A stretch of DNA of 64,000 bases. Origin: Streptomyces sp. TBY4 (lineage in GTDB: Bacteria; Actinomycetota; Actinomycetes; Streptomycetales; Streptomycetaceae). The notes beneath the pieces were generated by a model. It made no database searches and had not been told where the DNA came from. It saw nothing but the letters and a program-made list of their open reading frames with translations. The stretch covers positions 400,551 to 464,550 of the forward strand of contig NZ_JANAVF010000007.1 in NCBI RefSeq assembly GCF_024213195.1, given 5' to 3'. Numbering within the stretch: position 1 is the first letter of the stretch; the number at the start of each line of letters is the position of its first letter. Positions 23,864 to 34,159 of the stretch are shown piece after piece. Both the position numbers and the translations under genes were made by a program.

Positions 23864-24589
23864 GTGGCTACCGACCCCGCGCGCGACCCCGACTACTCCG
23901 ACCTCACCGCCGTCTACGTCAACTGCACGCTCAAGCGATCGCCCGAGCCCAGCAACACCGAGGGCCTGATCGACAGGAGCCGCGCGGTGATGGAGGCGGC
24001 CGGGGCCCGGACCTCCCTCATCCGGGCCGTGGACCACGACATCGCCACCGGTGTCTGGCCCGACATGACCGACCACGGCTGGGAGAGCGACCAGTGGCCG
24101 GTGCTCTACAGCCAGATCATGGACGCCGACATCCTCGTGCTGTGCGGCCCGATCTGGCTCGGGGACAACAGCTCGGTGATGAAGCAGGTCATCGAGCGGC
24201 TCTACGCCTGCTCCTCGATCCTGAACGAGCAGGGCCAGTACGCCTATTACGGGCGCGTGGGCGGGGCGCTGATCACGGGCAACGAGGACGGCGTCAAGCA
24301 CTGCGCCATGAACATCCTCTACAGCCTCCAGCACCTCGGCTACGCGATCCCCCCGCAGGCCGACGCCGGATGGATCGGCGAGGCCGGACCGGGGCCCTCG
24401 TACCTGGACCCCGGATCCGGCGGACCCGAGAACGATTTCACCAACCGGAACACGGCCTTCATGAGCTGGAACCTCATGCACCTGGCCGCTCTGCTCAAGA
24501 GGTCCGGTGGAATGCCGGCGCACGGCAATCAGCGCTCCCTGTGGGACGCGGGCTGCCGCTTCGACTTCCCGAACCCCGAGCACCGCTGA
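23864..24589 (+). CDS. NAD(P)H-dependent FMN reductase / flavodoxin-fold protein
   Basis: A 241-residue protein of the flavodoxin-like reductase family. The phosphate-binding loop reads NCTLKRSPEPSNT and the flavin-binding segment PIWLGDNSSVMKQVIERL, followed by GRVGGALITGNEDG. It should bind FMN and reduce quinones, nitro groups or other acceptors using NAD(P)H. GTG at 23864 with GAGG upstream is preferred over GTG at 23828. The gene converges on the MFS exporter with only 11 bases between, and no functional link is evident. Confidence 0.85.
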   Translation: MATDPARDPDYSDLTAVYVNCTLKRSPEPSNTEGLIDRSRAVMEAAGARTSLIRAVDHDIATGVWPDMTDHGWESDQWPVLYSQIMDADILVLCGPIWLGDNSSVMKQVIERLYACSSILNEQGQYAYYGRVGGALITGNEDGVKHCAMNILYSLQHLGYAIPPQADAGWIGEAGPGPSYLDPGSGGPENDFTNRNTAFMSWNLMHLAALLKRSGGMPAHGNQRSLWDAGCRFDFPNPEHR

Positions 24590-24600
24590 GCCCGAGCCCG

Positions 24601-25857
24601 TCAGATGAGGTCGCGGTGGCGGCCCACCTTGGTGGAGAAGAGGTAGAGCGGGGGCAGGAGGGCGGCGGCGCAGACGGTCCAGAGCGCGGTACGGGCGCCG
24701 AACTGGGTGGCGAGGAGACCGGCGGTGAGCGCGCCGAGCGGCAGCGCGCCCCAGGAGACGAAGCGGACCGTGGCCATCACACGGGACAGCAGTTCCGGGG
24801 GCGACTGCGTCTGCCGATAGGTGCGGGTGGTGATCGAGCCGATGACGGTGCCGAAGGCGAAGCCGGCGTTGCCCAGGGCGAACCAGTACGCGTCCCCCGC
24901 CGACGTGGTCAGCGGGGCGAGCAGGAGCAGCGAGCCGCCGGCCAGGTCGGACAGGATGATGCCCCGCGCGGTGCCGAGGCGCGTGGTCACGCGGACCGCC
25001 ACGGCGGCGCCGGCGAGCGCGCCGACCCCGTCCGCGGCGAGGACGAGACCGAGCTGCACGGAGTCGAGGCCGGCTCCGCGGACCAGGTAGAGGGGGGTGA
25101 GGGTGACGAGGGCCGCGTTGAGGAAGTTGGCTGCGGTCGCCCAGATCATGCAGGGGCGCATGACCGGGTGCTTGGCGACGTACCGCCATCCCGCGCGCAT
25201 CAGCCGCAGCGCGCTCTCGCCGGTGCGGGGCGCGGGGCGGCTCTCGGGGAGGGTGCGCAGGAGCACGGCGGAGACCAGGTAGCTGGCGGCGTCCACGACG
25301 ATCGCGCCGACCGGGCCCGTCGCACCGATCAGGACGCCGCCGAGGGAGGGGCCGCCGGTGTCGGTGACGGCGTGCGTGCCCGACATGACGCTGTTGCGGG
25401 CGGCCAGCTGCCGGGCCGGGACGACGGCGGGCAGGAAGGTCGAGTTGCCGATGTCGAACAGCACGGTCGCCGAGCCGGTGACGAGCGCCGCGAACAGCAG
25501 GTGCGGATACGTGAGCGTGCCGATCCACCAGGCGAGCGGCAGCGATCCGAGCGCCGCGAACCGTACGAGGTCGAGCGTGACCTGGAGCCGGCGCAGCGGC
25601 ACGCGCTGCGCGAGGACGCCGGCCGGGAGGCTGAGCAGCAGCCAGGAGACCTGGCCGGCGGCGGCGAGCAGGGCGACCTGGAAAGCGGTGGCGTCCAGCA
25701 CGGTGAGGGCGACGAGCGGCAGGGCGAGGACGGTGACGGCGCTGCCCGCGCCGCTGACCGTGGCGGCGGCCCAGAAGCGCCAGAAGACGCCCTGCGAGGA
25801 GGATTCCTGTTCGTCGTCGCGTCGGTCGCGCTCGTGGATCGCCTGTGTTCCGCTCAT
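24601..25857 (-). CDS. MFS transporter (probable drug exporter)
   Basis: A 418-residue protein with about 12 hydrophobic helices and an MFS_3/enterobactin-exporter-like layout; family loop signatures include LAQRVPLRRLQVTLD after helix 2 and PSLGGVLIGATG in the helix 5 region. It probably exports a small molecule by proton antiport. ATG at 25857 is preferred; an upstream frame to 25902 would run into the operator. A strong nested palindrome (25880-25936) overlaps the likely promoter, so expression is probably induced by a ligand that releases a repressor. No regulator gene is adjacent. Confidence 0.88.
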   Translation of the reverse strand: MSGTQAIHERDRRDDEQESSSQGVFWRFWAAATVSGAGSAVTVLALPLVALTVLDATAFQVALLAAAGQVSWLLLSLPAGVLAQRVPLRRLQVTLDLVRFAALGSLPLAWWIGTLTYPHLLFAALVTGSATVLFDIGNSTFLPAVVPARQLAARNSVMSGTHAVTDTGGPSLGGVLIGATGPVGAIVVDAASYLVSAVLLRTLPESRPAPRTGESALRLMRAGWRYVAKHPVMRPCMIWATAANFLNAALVTLTPLYLVRGAGLDSVQLGLVLAADGVGALAGAAVAVRVTTRLGTARGIILSDLAGGSLLLLAPLTTSAGDAYWFALGNAGFAFGTVIGSITTRTYRQTQSPPELLSRVMATVRFVSWGALPLGALTAGLLATQFGARTALWTVCAAALLPPLYLFSTKVGRHRDLI

Positions 25858-25879
25858 GCGGAGCCCACCCCCGGGTCTA

Positions 25880-25936
25880 GTTAGTTTCCTTTGGGAACTC
25901 ACTCGTTAACAGATGAGTTTCTATACGGAACTAACC
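25880..25936. promoter_or_regulatory. Nested operator upstream of the MFS gene
   Basis: A perfect dyad AACTCA-N3-GTTAAC-N3-TGAGTT is centred at 25907. Outer arms GTTAGTTTCC (25880-25889) and GGAACTAAC (25928-25936) share nearly the same centre. A -10-like TATAGA on the minus strand lies inside. The layout fits a TetR- or MarR-type repressor site over the exporter promoter. Confidence 0.65.
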
Positions 25937-26040
25937 TCATGACGCAAGGAGTGGCCGACGCGGCACGAGTACCGGTGGCCGACCGTGTGGCCACCGGCAC
26001 GCGCGCTTCCCGGTGGCGGACATGCCGCCCGCCCGGGTGA

Positions 26041-26565
26041 TCAGCAGACGTTCGGGTGCGCGATGTCCAGGACGAAGCGCTCGGGGGAGTGCAGTTTGAA
26101 CGAGGTGTAGGCGGGCTTCGTGTGGAAGGCGGCGCCGAGGGTGACGTACCCCTCGTAGTCGCCGGTCAGGGCGAGGCCCTTCAGCTTGGGCAGGTAGATC
26201 TTGAGGAGCTTGGGCCCGCGATAGACGTTGCGGCCCGCGTCGTCGTGTCCGGCGGCGGGATGCAGGCGGATCTCCAGGAAGTACCGCCCGGCCAGCGGGA
26301 CGGGCTTGCCGGACCCGTCGTAGACCAGCTTCGGGACGCGGGTGACGGTGACGTCGGGGACGTAGCCCCGCACGTCGATGACCACCCGGTCGTACGTGCA
26401 GTGCCCGCCCCAGCGGGCGTTGACGACGAGCGGGGTGGCGGTGGCGGAGGCGGAGGCGGTGGTGGTTGCGGTCGCGGCGGAGGCCGGTGCGGCGAAGGCG
26501 AGGGAGGCGGCGAGCAGTGCGCCCAACCCCAGTGCGGTGGCCTGCCGGCGGCGTGGACGGTTCAT
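26041..26565 (-). CDS. Secreted AMIN-like domain protein
   Basis: A 174-residue secreted protein. A Sec signal peptide ends near residue 30 (PASAA), followed by an Ala/Thr/Ser linker and one beta-rich domain. The pattern CTYDRVVIDV, a VPLAG strand, GDYEGYVTLG and RFVLDIAH matches actinobacterial AMIN-like proteins as I remember them. AMIN domains bind peptidoglycan or other envelope polymers, so a cell-wall or extracellular binding role is likely. Two cysteines (CTYD and the C-terminal Cys) may form a disulfide. ATG at 26565 has GAGGGG upstream and is chosen over the open start at 26604. Confidence 0.75.
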   Translation of the reverse strand: MNRPRRRQATALGLGALLAASLAFAAPASAATATTTASASATATPLVVNARWGGHCTYDRVVIDVRGYVPDVTVTRVPKLVYDGSGKPVPLAGRYFLEIRLHPAAGHDDAGRNVYRGPKLLKIYLPKLKGLALTGDYEGYVTLGAAFHTKPAYTSFKLHSPERFVLDIAHPNVC

Positions 26566-26671
26566 GGCGTCCCCTCGATTCCGAGAGACGGGGAACGGTG
26601 TCACCCGCGAAGACGCGCCCGGTACGGCTGTGGTTGCACCGGGTTCACCGGGTTCACCGGCTTCGTCCGCT

Positions 26672-27079
26672 TCAGCTGGGCAGCAGGGCGTTCAGCTCGG
26701 CGTCGAGGTCGTAGTACCGGTGCTCCTGGCCGCGCGGCACCAGCTCGGTCATCCGGCGGCACAGCGCGTGCACGTCCTTGGCCCGGGCCGACACCACGCA
26801 CGACTGCTCGCCGTTGCTGAAGGCGAGGAAGACCCGCGGCTCGGTGCCCTTCCAGCGCGGCCACACCTGTATGTCGCCCTCGCCGGTGGCGCAGACCTGG
26901 CCGTCGAGCAGCAGCTCCCGGGAGAAGACCCAGCGGGCGAGGTGCATGCCGGCCCCCTCGAAGTCGAGGGAGACCTCGTAGGGTCGGTCGGCGCGGTACA
27001 CGAAGACGCCCCGTACCGGGATGGTCTCGGACGCGGCCTCCAGGCGGAGCGGGAGGACGCGGTGTTCGGTGCCGGGCAT
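26672..27079 (-). CDS. SsgA-like sporulation / cell division regulator (SALP)
   Basis: A 135-residue protein of the SsgA/SsgB family, found only in morphologically complex actinomycetes, where members localise FtsZ and remodel peptidoglycan during sporulation. Family signatures are visible: PYEVSLDF, RWVFSRELLLDG, GEGDIQVWP and EHRYYDLDAEL. The sequence is too far from SsgB for that name, so I give no symbol. ATG at 27079 has AGAGG seven bases upstream; the longer frame lacks a ribosome site. It stands alone, 106 bases upstream of the AMIN-like gene on the same strand. Confidence 0.9.
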   Translation of the reverse strand: MPGTEHRVLPLRLEAASETIPVRGVFVYRADRPYEVSLDFEGAGMHLARWVFSRELLLDGQVCATGEGDIQVWPRWKGTEPRVFLAFSNGEQSCVVSARAKDVHALCRRMTELVPRGQEHRYYDLDAELNALLPS

Positions 27080-27220
27080 GCGGGCGCCTCTCTCTCGGAC
27101 GGGGCCTCGCCGGCGTGCGTGCGGCATGCCCCCTCGGCAAGCTAGTCCACCCCGGGTCCGCCTTTCCGCGGCCGAAGGTCCCCTCCGGCCGGGCCGCTCG
27201 GCCCGACTTCGCCCGACGCG

Positions 27221-27256
27221 CCGAGCCCCGCCCTCCGGGGGGAGGGCGGGGCTCGG
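27221..27256 (-). terminator. Strong terminator hairpin
   Basis: A 16-bp perfect GC stem (arms 27221-27236 and 27241-27256) around GGGG, 37 bases after the stop of the small secreted protein. Confidence 0.85.
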
Positions 27257-27292
27257 TGGAAGGGCGGGACCGGGGCGGGGCCCCGGCCGGAA

Positions 27293-27607
27293 CTACGGGA
27301 GCGGGTTGTAGATGAACGACTCGTGGGAGTTGGACTGCCCGATCGCGGTGAAGCCCGAGCCGTTGGCCTGGGCGCCGTTGTTCTGGTTGGAGGCGCCGAA
27401 GCCCGAGGCGACCTGCTGGGCGGTGGAGGAGTTCCCGAGGTTGCTGCCGCCGACCCCGCTGCCGAGGATGTCGGCGAGGGCCGCGTTGGACGCGGTCCCG
27501 GCCGCACCGGCCCCGTTGTCCGCCCGGGCGACGCCCGACAGGAGCGCGAAGGCGAGGGGGAGCGATGCGGCGGCCGCCATCACGCGGATGCTGCGGGTGC
27601 TTGCCAT
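27293..27607 (-). CDS. Small secreted Ser/Gly/Asn-rich protein, unknown function
   Basis: A 104-residue protein with a clear Sec signal peptide (cleavage near ARADNG, residue 29). The mature part of about 75 residues is rich in Gly, Ser, Asn and Gln, has no Cys and ends IYNPLP. It recalls the small abundant surface proteins of Streptomyces aerial hyphae (rodlin or chaplin size class), but I see no chaplin or rodlin signature. GGAGG lies nine bases before the ATG, and strong hairpins stand on both sides, so it is an independent and possibly highly expressed gene. Function not known. Confidence 0.75.
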   Translation of the reverse strand: MASTRSIRVMAAAASLPLAFALLSGVARADNGAGAAGTASNAALADILGSGVGGSNLGNSSTAQQVASGFGASNQNNGAQANGSGFTAIGQSNSHESFIYNPLP

Positions 27608-27837
27608 GTTTCAAGTCCTCCAGTTGAGCAAAACGGCTGTGGTCCAAGACGGTTGGCCGACCGCCGGGGGTGTGGACGCGACGTCGTGCCCCCACCCTGG
27701 CGCAGGTGATCATCAAGAAACCAGCTCAGACTGCCTTGTTCCCCCTCAAGCGTGATCAACTTCCCGTCAAACCTCATATACCGCCCAATCTCGAACGAAG
27801 TTACTGGCGTAACCCCACCGCGAGGACCTCAACGACA

Positions 27838-27866
27838 AGGGCCCCGACGCCATGCGTCGGGGCCCT
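27838..27866 (-). terminator. Terminator of sdaA
   Basis: A 13-bp perfect stem (AGGGCCCCGACGC with its complement) and loop CAT, 23 bases after the sdaA stop. Confidence 0.88.
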
Positions 27867-27889
27867 CGCCGGTCAGACGGTGGTGCGGG

Positions 27890-29272
<1,383 letters not shown>

Positions 29273-29407
29273 GGTTGCGGACTCCTATGTCTGCTCGTGG
29301 GTGGGAAGCGTGGGCAGGAGGGGTGGATCTGCGGATTTTGTCCGGCAGACGAGCTTAACTCGGTGAGATGAACAGCTCGGCTGCCGGACGCGTCGGGCGG
29401 AGGGGGA

Positions 29408-31066
29408 TCAGGCGTGGGTCAGGGTGCGCTCCGGGGCCTCGGACGCCTCGGCGGCGCCGGCGTCGGCCCCGGGTGCATCCAGGACCGGGTCGGGGCCCGG
29501 CAGGCCCGCGTAGTGGGCCTTGACCCCGGACCGTACGGCCCAGAAGTAGAAGCCGAGGGCGGAGAGGCCCACGATCGCGATGTCGAGGCCGCCGGGGATG
29601 ATGCCGTGGCCGCCGAACTCCTTGCTGCCGAGCGCCGACAGCGTGCCCAGCCACAGCAGGAAGGCGATCATCCACCAGGCCGGGGCGAACTGCCTGGCCA
29701 GGTTCTTCTCGCCCTTGCGCTTGAGCACCACGGCCGCGATCGGGGCGGCGACCAGGGTGAGCAGCACGACCTTGCCGGTGTCGGGCCACTTGGACCAGTA
29801 CAGGGCGCAGGCGGCGAAGGCGAAGGTGATCGGGCACAGGATCTTGGCCGCCGGGAGGCGGAAGGGACGCGGCAGCTCGGGCTTGGTCCTGCGGAAGACG
29901 CCGACCGCGATCGGGCCGATCAGGTACGAGACCACCATCGCGGCGGAGACCACGGAGGCCAGGGCCTCCCAGCTGTGGCCGACGGTGACCAGCAGCAGGA
30001 TCGAGAAGCCGAGGTTCAGCCACATCGCGGGACGGGCGGTGCCGTACTTGGGGTGCACCTCGCGGATCTTCTTCGGGAAGAAGCCGGTGTCGGCGAGGTT
30101 CTGCGCCATGTACGACGCCGAGGCGACGTTGCCGATGTTGGCACCGGACGGGGAGATGAAGGCGCCGAACTGGAGCATCGTGACGACCCAGTGCAGCATC
30201 AGCATCTTGGCGAGGTCGGCGAAGGGCGAGGAGAAGTTGATGCCGCTCCAGCCGCCGGCCTCGGCCAGCTTCTCCGGCGGGACGCCGCCGATGAAGGCGA
30301 TCTGCAGGGCCAGGTAGATCACCAGGCCGAGGGAGAGCGCGCCGACCAGGGCCAGCGGGATGGCGCGGCCGGGGTTCTTGGCGGCGCCGCCAAGGTTGAC
30401 GACGGCCTGGAAGCCGTTGAAGGCGAAGACCACACCGGAGGTGGTGACGGCGGTCATGACGGCGGGCCAGCCGTTGGGGGCGAAGCCGCCGTGGTCGGTG
30501 AAGTTGCCGGTGTGGAAGCCGGAGGCGATCAGGGCGATCACGGCGAGCACCGGGATGGCGAACTTGACCAGGGTGAGGAGGTTGTTCGCCTTGGCGAGCA
30601 GGGCGACCGACCAGTAGCAGGCCAGCCACAGGGCCACCGTCAGGAACAGGGCCATCGCCATGCCGGAGGTGGTCAGTCCGCCGTTCTCGACCAGGCCCTT
30701 GGCCCAGCCGAAGTTCCAGGAGGACATGTACTGCGTACCGGCGATGGACTCGATCGGGATCAGCGCGGCGATGGCGATCCAGACCGCCCAGCCGGTGATG
30801 AAGCCCAGCACCGGCCCGTGCGAGATGGTGCCGAAGCGGGCCATCGAGCCGGGCAGCGGGTAGGCCGCGCCCACCTCCGCGTAGGACATGGCGATCATGC
30901 CGATGAAGACGGCGCCGATGACCCAGGCGATGATCGCCGCGGGTCCCGCGACGGCGGCGGCCTGGCCCGCGCCGAAGAGCCACCCCGAGCCGAAGATCGA
31001 GCCGAGCCCAATCATGATCAGGGCGAAGAGACTGAGTCCCTTCTTGTTCGCTGCGCTCATGTCCAT
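29408..31066 (-). CDS. APC-family amino-acid permease
   Basis: A 552-residue transporter with 12-14 hydrophobic helices. The first helix carries the unwound GSIFGSGWLFG segment of the APC fold that binds the alpha-amino and carboxyl groups of the substrate, and helix 6 contains FAFNGFQ. The C-terminus has an Ala/Glu-rich cytosolic tail. The substrate is not readable from sequence; the neighbours glyA, gcvT, gcvH and sdaA make a small neutral amino acid plausible. Two in-frame ATGs (31066, 31060) are possible starts. It lies between sdaA and glyA on the same strand, with a terminator separating it from glyA. Confidence 0.9.
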   Translation of the reverse strand: MDMSAANKKGLSLFALIMIGLGSIFGSGWLFGAGQAAAVAGPAAIIAWVIGAVFIGMIAMSYAEVGAAYPLPGSMARFGTISHGPVLGFITGWAVWIAIAALIPIESIAGTQYMSSWNFGWAKGLVENGGLTTSGMAMALFLTVALWLACYWSVALLAKANNLLTLVKFAIPVLAVIALIASGFHTGNFTDHGGFAPNGWPAVMTAVTTSGVVFAFNGFQAVVNLGGAAKNPGRAIPLALVGALSLGLVIYLALQIAFIGGVPPEKLAEAGGWSGINFSSPFADLAKMLMLHWVVTMLQFGAFISPSGANIGNVASASYMAQNLADTGFFPKKIREVHPKYGTARPAMWLNLGFSILLLVTVGHSWEALASVVSAAMVVSYLIGPIAVGVFRRTKPELPRPFRLPAAKILCPITFAFAACALYWSKWPDTGKVVLLTLVAAPIAAVVLKRKGEKNLARQFAPAWWMIAFLLWLGTLSALGSKEFGGHGIIPGGLDIAIVGLSALGFYFWAVRSGVKAHYAGLPGPDPVLDAPGADAGAAEASEAPERTLTHA

Positions 31067-31185
31067 GGGGTGTGCTGTCCGTCCTGCCAGGGGGTGCGGT
31101 CGTTCCTTATTCGGAGCCTATTTGCCATTTATTGGAAGAATCAGCGGCAAGAGGTCGCATCCGCCTGGGGCTTTGGTCATGAAAG

Positions 31186-31218
31186 GGGCCCGGCCCTGTG
31201 CACAACAAGACCGGGCCC
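31186..31218 (-). terminator. Terminator after glyA
   Basis: GGGCCCGG (31186-31193) and CCGGGCCC (31211-31218) form the stem; on the minus strand CTTTC follows. It lies 15 bases past the glyA stop. Confidence 0.75.
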
Positions 31219-31232
31219 TCTCAAGCCGCTGC

Positions 31233-32489
31233 TTAGAGCGACGGGTACAGCGGGAACTTCGCGGCGAGCGCGGAGACGCGCGCCTTCAGGTCGTCCGCGT
31301 CGTAGGTGGGCTTCAGCGCCTGCGCGATGATCTCGGCGACCTCGGTGAAGGCCTCGGCGTCGAAACCGCGGGTGGCCAGCGCCGGCGTACCGATCCGCAG
31401 ACCCGAGGTGACCATCGGCGGCCGCGGGTCGTTCGGGATGGCGTTGCGGTTGACCGTGATGCCGACCTCGTGGAGGCGGTCCTCGGCCTGCTGGCCGTCC
31501 AGCTCGGAGTTGCGCAGGTCGACCAGGACCAGGTGCACGTCGGTGCCGCCGGTGAGGACGTCCACGCCCACGGCCTTGACGTCGTCCTGGACCAGACGGG
31601 CGGCGAGGATCTTCGCGCCCTCCAGGGTGCGCTCCTGGCGCTCCTTGAACTCGGGCGAGGCCGCGACCAGGAACGAGACGGCCTTGGCCGCGATCACGTG
31701 CTCCAGCGGGCCGCCCTGCTGACCCGGGAAGACCGCGGAGTTGATCTTCTTGGCCAGCTCCTGCGTCGACAGGATGACACCGCCGCGCGGACCGCCGAGG
31801 GTCTTGTGCGTGGTGGTGGTGACGACGTGGGCGTGCGGCACCGGGTTCGGGTGCAGACCCGCGGCGACCAGGCCGGCGAAGTGCGCCATGTCGACCATCA
31901 GGTACGCGCCGACCTCGTCCGCGATGCGGCGGAAGGCGGCGAAGTCCAGCTGGCGCGGGTAGGCGGACCAGCCCGCGACGATCAGCTGCGGCTTGGTCTC
32001 CTTGGCGAGGCGCTCGACCTCGGCCATGTCTACCTCGCCGGTCTCGTCGACGTGGTACGGGACCACGTTGTAGAGCTTGCCGGAGAAGTTGATCTTCATG
32101 CCGTGGGTCAGGTGACCGCCGTGGGCCAGGTTCAGGCCCATGATCGTGTCGCCCGGCTTGATCAGCGCGAACATCGCGGCCGCGTTGGCCTGCGCGCCCG
32201 AGTGGGGCTGCACGTTCGCGGCCTCGGCGCCGAAGAGCGCCTTGATGCGGTCGATCGCGATCTGCTCGACCACGTCGACGTGCTCACAGCCGCCGTAGTA
32301 GCGGCGGCCGGGGTAGCCCTCGGCGTACTTGTTGGTCAGGACCGAGCCCTGGGCCTCCATGACGGCGACCGGAGCGAAGTTCTCCGACGCGATCATTTCC
32401 AGGGTGGACTGCTGGCGCACGAGTTCGGCGTCGACGGCGGCGGCGACGTCCGGGTCGAGCTCGTGGAGGGGAGTGTTCAGTACAGACAT
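31233..32489 (-). CDS. glyA: Serine hydroxymethyltransferase
   Basis: A 418-residue PLP enzyme that interconverts serine and glycine with transfer of a one-carbon unit to tetrahydrofolate. The PLP-binding Lys is in VTTTTHKTLGGPRGG (about residue 229). The QPHSGAQAN and YPGRRYYGG motifs that bind cofactor and folate are intact, and the length is normal. It lies 14 bases downstream of gcvH, so gcvT-gcvH-glyA is probably one transcript under the glycine riboswitch. It supplies serine from glycine after cleavage gives methylene-THF. Confidence 0.97.
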   Translation of the reverse strand: MSVLNTPLHELDPDVAAAVDAELVRQQSTLEMIASENFAPVAVMEAQGSVLTNKYAEGYPGRRYYGGCEHVDVVEQIAIDRIKALFGAEAANVQPHSGAQANAAAMFALIKPGDTIMGLNLAHGGHLTHGMKINFSGKLYNVVPYHVDETGEVDMAEVERLAKETKPQLIVAGWSAYPRQLDFAAFRRIADEVGAYLMVDMAHFAGLVAAGLHPNPVPHAHVVTTTTHKTLGGPRGGVILSTQELAKKINSAVFPGQQGGPLEHVIAAKAVSFLVAASPEFKERQERTLEGAKILAARLVQDDVKAVGVDVLTGGTDVHLVLVDLRNSELDGQQAEDRLHEVGITVNRNAIPNDPRPPMVTSGLRIGTPALATRGFDAEAFTEVAEIIAQALKPTYDADDLKARVSALAAKFPLYPSL

Positions 32490-32503
32490 CAGGGTTCCCT
32501 GGG

Positions 32504-32884
32504 TCAGTTGCCGGCGGTGAGCTTGGCGTACTCGTCGACGGAGAGCAGGTCGGCCGGCTCCTCCGTGACGCGCACCTTGAAGAGCCAGCCGCCCTCGAAC
32601 GGAGCCGAGTTCACCAGCGCCGGGTCGTCGATGACGTCCTGGTTGGACTCGACGATCTCGCCGGTGACGGGGGAGTACAGGTCGCTGACCGACTTGGTCG
32701 ACTCCAGCTCGCCGCAGGTCTCGCCCGCGGTCACCGTGTCGCCCACCTCGGGAAGCTGGGCGTAGACGACGTCACCGAGCGCGTTGGCCGCGAACTCCGT
32801 GATGCCGACCGTCGAGACGCCGTCGACGGCGTCCGACAGCCACTCGTGCTCCTTGCTGAAACGCAGCTGCTGGGGGTTGCTCAT
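32504..32884 (-). CDS. gcvH: Glycine cleavage system H protein
   Basis: A 126-residue lipoyl carrier. Lys64 in ESTKSVSDLYSP is the lipoylation site, and SKEHEW near the start and PVTGEI complete the family pattern. It shuttles the aminomethyl group between the P, T and L proteins. It lies 108 bases after gcvT, a gap filled by imperfect repeats of a GGTACGCGGT-like unit, and just before glyA. The P protein gene is not in the window. Confidence 0.97.
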   Translation of the reverse strand: MSNPQQLRFSKEHEWLSDAVDGVSTVGITEFAANALGDVVYAQLPEVGDTVTAGETCGELESTKSVSDLYSPVTGEIVESNQDVIDDPALVNSAPFEGGWLFKVRVTEEPADLLSVDEYAKLTAGN

Positions 32885-32992
32885 GACCTGATTCTCCTGG
32901 ATGCGGGGGAGTGGATACGAACGGTGGTCGTGCGGGCGGCGCGGGGCGCCGGAGTGCGGTGCGGTACGCGGTGGTACGCGGTCGTACGAGGA

Positions 32993-34108
32993 TTACTTCT
33001 GCCGCTTGTAGAACGGCAGTGCCACGACCTCGTACGCCTCATGCGTACCGCGAATGTCCACGCCGACGCCGGAGGTGCCGGGCGCGGCGTGCACCGCGTC
33101 GACATAGGCCATCGCGATCGGCTTGCCCAGCGTCGGGGACGGGGCGCCCGAGGTGACCTCGCCGACGACCTGGCCGTCGAAGGTCACGGAGAAGCCGGCG
33201 CGCGGAACGCGGCGGCCCTCGGCGATCAGGCCGACCAGCTTGCGCGGCGGGTTGGCGGTGGCGCGCTCGGCGGCGGCCTCCAGGGCGGCGCGGCCGACGA
33301 AGTCGCCCTCCTTCTCGAACTTCACGACCCGGCCCAGACCCGCGTCGAACGGGGTGAGGGAGGTGGTCAGCTCGTGCCCGTACAGCGGCATGCCCGCTTC
33401 CAGGCGCAGGGTGTCGCGGCAGGACAGGCCGGCCGGGACCAGGCCGACGCCCTCGCCCGCCTTGGTCAGCGCCTGCCACAGCTCCACGGCGTGCTCGGGG
33501 GAGACGAACAGCTCGAAGCCGTCCTCGCCGGTGTAGCCGGTACGCGCGATCAGCGCGGGCACCCCGGCGACCGTCCCGGGCAGCCCGGCGTAGTACTTCA
33601 GGCCGTCCAGGTCGGCGTCGGTCAGCGAGGCGAGGATGCCGGGGGACTCCGGGCCCTGCACCGCGAGCAGCGCGTAGGCGTCGCGGTCGTCGCGGACCTC
33701 GGCGTCGAAGCCGGCGGCGCGCTCGGTGATCGCGTCGAGGACGACCTGGGCGTTGGAGGCGTTGGCGACGACCATGAACTCGGTCTCGCCGAGGCGGTAG
33801 ACGATCAGGTCGTCGAGGATCCCGCCGTCCTCCTGGCAGATGTGCGTGTAGCGGGCCCGGCCGACGCCGACGGTGGAGATGTTGCCGACCAGCGCGTAGT
33901 CCAGGACCTTGACGGCCTCGGGGCCGGTCAGGGTGATCTCGCCCATGTGGGAGAGGTCGAAGAGGCCGGCCTTGGTGCGGACGGCGTTGTGCTCGTCGCG
34001 CTCGCTGCCGTACCGCAGGGGCATGTCCCAGCCCGCGAAGTCGGTCATGGTCGCACCGAGGGAACGGTGCAGCGCATCGAGGGCGGTCAGGCGGGGGGCA
34101 GTGCTCAT
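32993..34108 (-). CDS. gcvT: Aminomethyltransferase (glycine cleavage T protein)
   Basis: A 371-residue tetrahydrofolate-dependent T protein that releases ammonia from the lipoyl-bound aminomethyl group and forms methylene-THF. Folate-binding features are present: the catalytic Asp in the DLSHMGEI region, TGYTGEDGFE, and the Arg/Tyr region LSCRDTLRLEAGM. ATG at 34108 has GGGAG about eight bases upstream; the frame is open to 34135 but inside the leader. It is the first gene after the tandem glycine riboswitch and thus induced by glycine. Confidence 0.96.
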   Translation of the reverse strand: MSTAPRLTALDALHRSLGATMTDFAGWDMPLRYGSERDEHNAVRTKAGLFDLSHMGEITLTGPEAVKVLDYALVGNISTVGVGRARYTHICQEDGGILDDLIVYRLGETEFMVVANASNAQVVLDAITERAAGFDAEVRDDRDAYALLAVQGPESPGILASLTDADLDGLKYYAGLPGTVAGVPALIARTGYTGEDGFELFVSPEHAVELWQALTKAGEGVGLVPAGLSCRDTLRLEAGMPLYGHELTTSLTPFDAGLGRVVKFEKEGDFVGRAALEAAAERATANPPRKLVGLIAEGRRVPRAGFSVTFDGQVVGEVTSGAPSPTLGKPIAMAYVDAVHAAPGTSGVGVDIRGTHEAYEVVALPFYKRQK

Positions 34109-34159
34109 GGGTGTGGCTCCCGGGTCCCAGGGCATGACATGACGAGGAGGAGTTCCTCC

